This document shows, in pieces, positions 41,280 to 43,974 of a stretch of DNA of 43,974 bases. The stretch covers positions 1-43,974 of the forward strand of contig NZ_JAKSXX010000243.1 in NCBI RefSeq assembly GCF_022829385.1, given 5' to 3'. The DNA comes from Methylobacterium sp. J-070. GTDB lineage: Bacteria > Pseudomonadota > Alphaproteobacteria > Rhizobiales > Beijerinckiaceae. Each line of letters starts with the position of its first letter. Position 1 is the stretch's first letter. The notes under the pieces were generated by a model. It had not been told where the DNA came from, made no database searches, and saw nothing but the letters and a program-made list of their open reading frames with translations. Both the position numbers and the translations under genes were made by a program.

Positions 41280-41317
41280 CGGTAACCGCGATGCTGCTGT
41301 GGTGCGCCGAGGTCCCG

Positions 41318-42370
41318 ATGCGAAGAGCCGCGAATGCGCTGTTTTCGGGCGGCTGCGCCCTCGGATTGTCGGGCCTAGGGATCCTCGCCGCCACGGGCGC
41401 GGCCGAGGCGCACGTGAAATGGTTCTGCGCCTACGACGTGGCCGGTCAGCCGCAGGGCCTCGAGCAGGTGCTGTGCCCGGATTTCGAGTGGCTGACGGGG
41501 CTCGCCCTGGTCTGCCTGATGCTGGGCTGCCTGGCCGAGGGCACGCCGCTCGGGGGCGCGCTGCTCAAGGCGCTGGACCGCGTGACCGCGCGGATCCGGA
41601 CCGACACGGAACTCCTCGTCCGTGCCACGCTGGGTTTTTTCCTGATCTCCCTCTGGAGCCTCGGCGACATCATCCTCACGCCGGAACTCAAGACCGAGGT
41701 CGCCTGGATCCCGTGGCTGCAGCTCGCGCTGGCGGGCTGCCTGATCTGGCGCCGGACGATGCCGATCACCGGTCTCGGCCTCGTCTTCCTGTTCAGCTTC
41801 GCCACCGCGCAGTACGGCCTGTTCCACCTCGCCGATTACCCGATCTTCCTCGGGATCGCCGCGTATCTGATCGTCCAGGGCCTCGACCTGAAGACCGGCC
41901 GCGTCCGCTCCCTCGACCTCGTGCGCTGGTCCGCGGCCGTGACGCTGATGTGGGCCTCCATCGAGAAGTGGGCCTATCCGGAATGGACGGCGCCGCTCAT
42001 CGCCGCCAAGCCAGAGATGACCATGGGGGCGACGCCCGCGATGTTCATGCAGGCCGCCGGCGTGATCGAGTTCACCCTCGCCTTCGCGCTGCTCTGGACG
42101 CCCCTGGTCCGGCGCAGCGCGGCGATCATCCTGGCGGCGATCTTCGTCTCGGCGATCTTCGAGTTCGGCAAGGTGGACGCGATCGGCCATTCCGGGATCA
42201 TCGTGGTGCTCCTCGGGATCGCGGCGGACGATGTCCGGGTGCCGGTGCGCGTCCGGCAGGCGCTGCTGGCGCCGGCCTGGTACGGAGCGGCCCTGGCCGC
42301 CTTCCTGTTCCTCTACTACGTCGGCCACGCGGCCCTGTTCGGCGGCCTCGGCGCGATCCCGGTCATCTGA
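41318..42370 (+). CDS. Polytopic membrane protein, unknown function
   Basis: A 350-residue protein with a signal-like first segment (MRRAANALFSGGCALGLSGL, ending in an AEA site) followed by AHVKWFCAYDV and about eight further hydrophobic helices, for example LTGLALVCLMLGCLAE, ITGLGLVFLFSFATA and AAIILAAIFVSAIFEF. Acidic and aromatic residues near membrane parts (ASIEKWAYPEW) recall DoxX-like proteins, but I do not claim that family. ATG at 41318 follows GAGG by about five bases and is preferred over ATG at 41291. It converges on the marC gene with an 18-base gap. Function unknown. Confidence 0.75.
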   Translation: MRRAANALFSGGCALGLSGLGILAATGAAEAHVKWFCAYDVAGQPQGLEQVLCPDFEWLTGLALVCLMLGCLAEGTPLGGALLKALDRVTARIRTDTELLVRATLGFFLISLWSLGDIILTPELKTEVAWIPWLQLALAGCLIWRRTMPITGLGLVFLFSFATAQYGLFHLADYPIFLGIAAYLIVQGLDLKTGRVRSLDLVRWSAAVTLMWASIEKWAYPEWTAPLIAAKPEMTMGATPAMFMQAAGVIEFTLAFALLWTPLVRRSAAIILAAIFVSAIFEFGKVDAIGHSGIIVVLLGIAADDVRVPVRVRQALLAPAWYGAALAAFLFLYYVGHAALFGGLGAIPVI

Positions 42371-42388
42371 GGCCGCTTCGGATGCGGA

Positions 42389-43102
42389 TCACCGGGCCGC
42401 CGCGAGCGGCGCGACCACGTCCATGAGGCCGTTGATCAGGATCTGCGTCCCGACGCACAGCAGCAGGAACGCGAAGAGGCGCCCGGTCACGCGCGCCCGG
42501 GCCGGCCCGATGAGGGCCACCACCCGGTCGGCCGAGGCGTAGATCAGGGCGACCGCGGCGGCCACCACCAGCGCCGCCAGCGTCACGCCGAGATAGAAGC
42601 CGAACCGCTCCGCGTAGGCCGTGGGACGGTTGGCCCCCAGGGTGATGGCGACCGCGATCGTGCCCGGCCCTGTGGTGAACGGCAGGGTCAGGGGAAAGAA
42701 GGCGATCTCGGAGAGGGGGCTCCGCCCCTGATCCCCCGGCGGCTCGGCGGGCGCCGGCCCCCGATCCGCCGAACCGGACGCCTCGGCCTGCTTGCGCGCC
42801 TCGCGGGCCTCCGGCCTGTTCAGCTGGTTCCAGGCCGACGACATCACGACCAGACCGCCGGCGATGCGCAGCGCCCCCAGGGTCACGCCGAAGAAGTTGA
42901 GGATCGGCGTGCCGGCCCAGAGCGCGCCGAGCATGATCAGCGCGGCGTAGACGCCGATCCGACGCGACAGCAGGACCCGCTCGGCGTGGCTGTAGGCGTT
43001 CGTCACCTGCGCGAAGATGAAGGCGCCGCCGATCGGGTTCACGATCGCGATGAGGCCCGAGAGGGCGAGCAGGAATTGCTGGATGGTGAAATCGACGCTC
43101 AT
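42389..43102 (-). CDS. MarC family membrane protein
   Basis: A 237-residue MarC/UPF0056 protein with six predicted helices. The N-terminus IQQFLLALSGLIAIVNPIGG and the second half LTLPFTTGPGTIAVAITLGA are the two repeated MarC blocks; LLCVGTQILINGLMD closes the last helix. A loop of about 40 polar residues (EAREARKQAEASGSADRGP onwards) separates the halves. MarC proteins were once linked to multiple antibiotic resistance, later disproved for E. coli MarC; transport role is unknown. ATG at 43102 was chosen on family length. Confidence 0.9.
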   Translation of the reverse strand: MSVDFTIQQFLLALSGLIAIVNPIGGAFIFAQVTNAYSHAERVLLSRRIGVYAALIMLGALWAGTPILNFFGVTLGALRIAGGLVVMSSAWNQLNRPEAREARKQAEASGSADRGPAPAEPPGDQGRSPLSEIAFFPLTLPFTTGPGTIAVAITLGANRPTAYAERFGFYLGVTLAALVVAAAVALIYASADRVVALIGPARARVTGRLFAFLLLCVGTQILINGLMDVVAPLAAAR

Positions 43103-43234
43103 CCGGGCATCGTACACGAAACACCCCGCCGCCCAGCGCCTGCGCCGGCCCACGGCCACGCAGCCGGCCTGACGCGGTGCGTCCGCTCCAGGCCCGGGCA
43201 TCCGCCGATCTGCGACGTTAGGCGCCCGTCACGC

Positions 43235-43969
43235 TCAGCCCGGAGCCGGGGCCGGGACCAGCACCCGGGCCGGCGCGAGGCGCCGGGCCCGCCGCACCTG
43301 CTGGACGGCGACGGGCCGATAGAGCTGCTTCGTCGCGTCGACCACGTGCAGCCCCGCGAAGGGCAGGGCGAGGCTGGTGCCGAGACGCTCCCAGGCGGGG
43401 CCGGTGCGCAGCATCACCCGCGAGCGCACCGGCGGCATGTAGAGGGTCTCGGCCCAGCTCACGGGCGAGAACAGCGTGTCGCGCATCAACCGCCCGAGCT
43501 GCGAGCGGCTATAGGGCTGGCCGTGGCCGAAGGGCGTCGCCTCGCGGCGGGCCCAGACGCCGCGCCGGTTCGGAACGACGAGGATCATCCGGCCGCCGGG
43601 CGTGAGCGTCCGCCACACCTCCTGGAGCAGTTCCGTCGGGCTCTCGACCGATTCGAGGGCGTGGACCAGGATGACCCGGTCGATGGCGGCCTCCGGCAGG
43701 GGCATCATCGTCGGATCGGCCAGCGCCGCGCAGGAGCGGCCGCTGTCCGGCCAGTTCACCACGCCCTGCGTCGCGGGCATGAACGCCAAGGTGCGCTCGG
43801 CGATGCAGTGCACCGGCCCGAGATAGGGGGTCGCGTAGCCGATCCCGAGGACGCGCAGGCCCGACACCGAGCCCAGGAACTCGTGCAGGGCGCGCCCGAC
43901 CACGCGGTGCGTCGTGCGGCCCAGGGGGCTGGCGTAGAAGGCCCGCAAGCCATTGACGTCGAGACGCAT
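43235..43969 (-). CDS. Class I SAM-dependent methyltransferase
   Basis: A 244-residue methyltransferase with the Rossmann motif LRVLGIGYATPYLG near residue 39, followed by LPEAAIDRVILVHALESVES and EVWRTLTPGGRMILVVPNRR, the late strands and post-motif region of class I enzymes of the Methyltransf_11 type. The N-terminus DVNGLRAFYASPLGRTTHR is common in rhizobial members of this group. The acceptor is unknown. The ATG at 43969 is five bases from the window end, so upstream context, including a ribosome site, cannot be seen. It is complete within the window unless the true start lies further out. Confidence 0.85.
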   Translation of the reverse strand: MRLDVNGLRAFYASPLGRTTHRVVGRALHEFLGSVSGLRVLGIGYATPYLGPVHCIAERTLAFMPATQGVVNWPDSGRSCAALADPTMMPLPEAAIDRVILVHALESVESPTELLQEVWRTLTPGGRMILVVPNRRGVWARREATPFGHGQPYSRSQLGRLMRDTLFSPVSWAETLYMPPVRSRVMLRTGPAWERLGTSLALPFAGLHVVDATKQLYRPVAVQQVRRARRLAPARVLVPAPAPG

Positions 43970-43974
43970 GAAGG

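Larger units (their letters stand above)
40359..41317. other. Long gene-poor region between the ATPase and membrane protein genes
   Basis: About 0.96 kb separates two divergent genes, the largest gap in the window. The first part (to about 40780) is GC-rich without a recognisable gene; a 6-base inverted pair GCCAGC/GCTGGC lies at 40392-40410. From about 40830 to 40960 and 41210 to 41290 the sequence is clearly AT-richer than anywhere else. One candidate small secreted protein is listed separately; no RNA gene or repeat array was seen. Confidence 0.55.

Noticed and set aside
1..43974. tRNA, rRNA, CRISPR arrays, insertion sequences, prophage genes and riboswitches
   Set aside because: I looked for cloverleaf-like segments, repeated spacers, transposase motifs and known leader motifs and saw none that could be supported.

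Overview
The window is very GC-rich (about 70% by eye) and packed with short-gap or overlapping genes. Gene content points to an alphaproteobacterium of the order Hyphomicrobiales (Rhizobiales), most likely Methylobacterium or a close relative. The supporting genes are an EcfG-type general-stress sigma factor, a SigF/NrsF-type sigma/anti-sigma pair, a DUF374-waaA-lpxK lipid A operon, an MbfA-like VIT iron exporter behind an Irr-type box, and a fused LplT-PlsC-acyl-ACP synthetase. The genus is an inference from gene families; no rRNA or tRNA gene was seen.

Layout. 1-8.5 kb is mostly housekeeping: a PBP1A cut by the window edge, a YcgN cysteine-cluster protein, an ECF sigma factor overlapping its DUF1109/NrsF anti-sigma factor, a DUF1223 protein, a creatininase-family enzyme, cheY-cheZ, ribF and a DUF2093 protein. 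8.5-11.6 kb is the translationally coupled DUF374-waaA-lpxK operon for lipopolysaccharide. 11.8-13.6 kb holds the VIT-domain iron exporter, a metallophosphoesterase and a 53-residue unknown protein.

13.9-25.3 kb is an accessory-looking catabolic block. A minus-strand operon (ThDP enzyme, penicillin acylase, M81 MlrC-like protein, M20 peptidase) has every junction overlapping or within about 31 bases. It is flanked by an amidase that converges on its end and by a divergent pair of a peptide/nickel-type solute-binding protein and a second amidase. All but the ThDP enzyme and the binding protein belong to families that cleave amide bonds, so uptake and breakdown of an amide- or peptide-like compound is the simplest reading. 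The penicillin acylase gene carries an in-frame palindromic repeat with perfect 25-base inverted ends.

25.5-29.2 kb has a lower-GC ABC binding protein, a sigma factor that looks like a natural NepR-EcfG fusion, and a divergent cobalt-type nitrile hydratase operon (alpha, beta, accessory protein). 29.2-39.0 kb holds an unusual metallo-beta-lactamase-fold protein with a zinc ribbon, a short-chain dehydrogenase with a membrane tail, the LplT-PlsC-Aas fusion, PBP1C and a MauG/CcpA-type dihaem peroxidase. 39.1-40.4 kb is an orphan ParA/MinD-like ATPase overlapping a small membrane protein, facing a gene-poor 0.93-kb gap. The end of the window carries a polytopic membrane protein, a MarC-family protein and a SAM methyltransferase.

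The most unusual items are the repeat inside the penicillin acylase gene, the NepR-EcfG fusion, the ParA-like/membrane pair beside a large gap, and the zinc-ribbon MBL protein.
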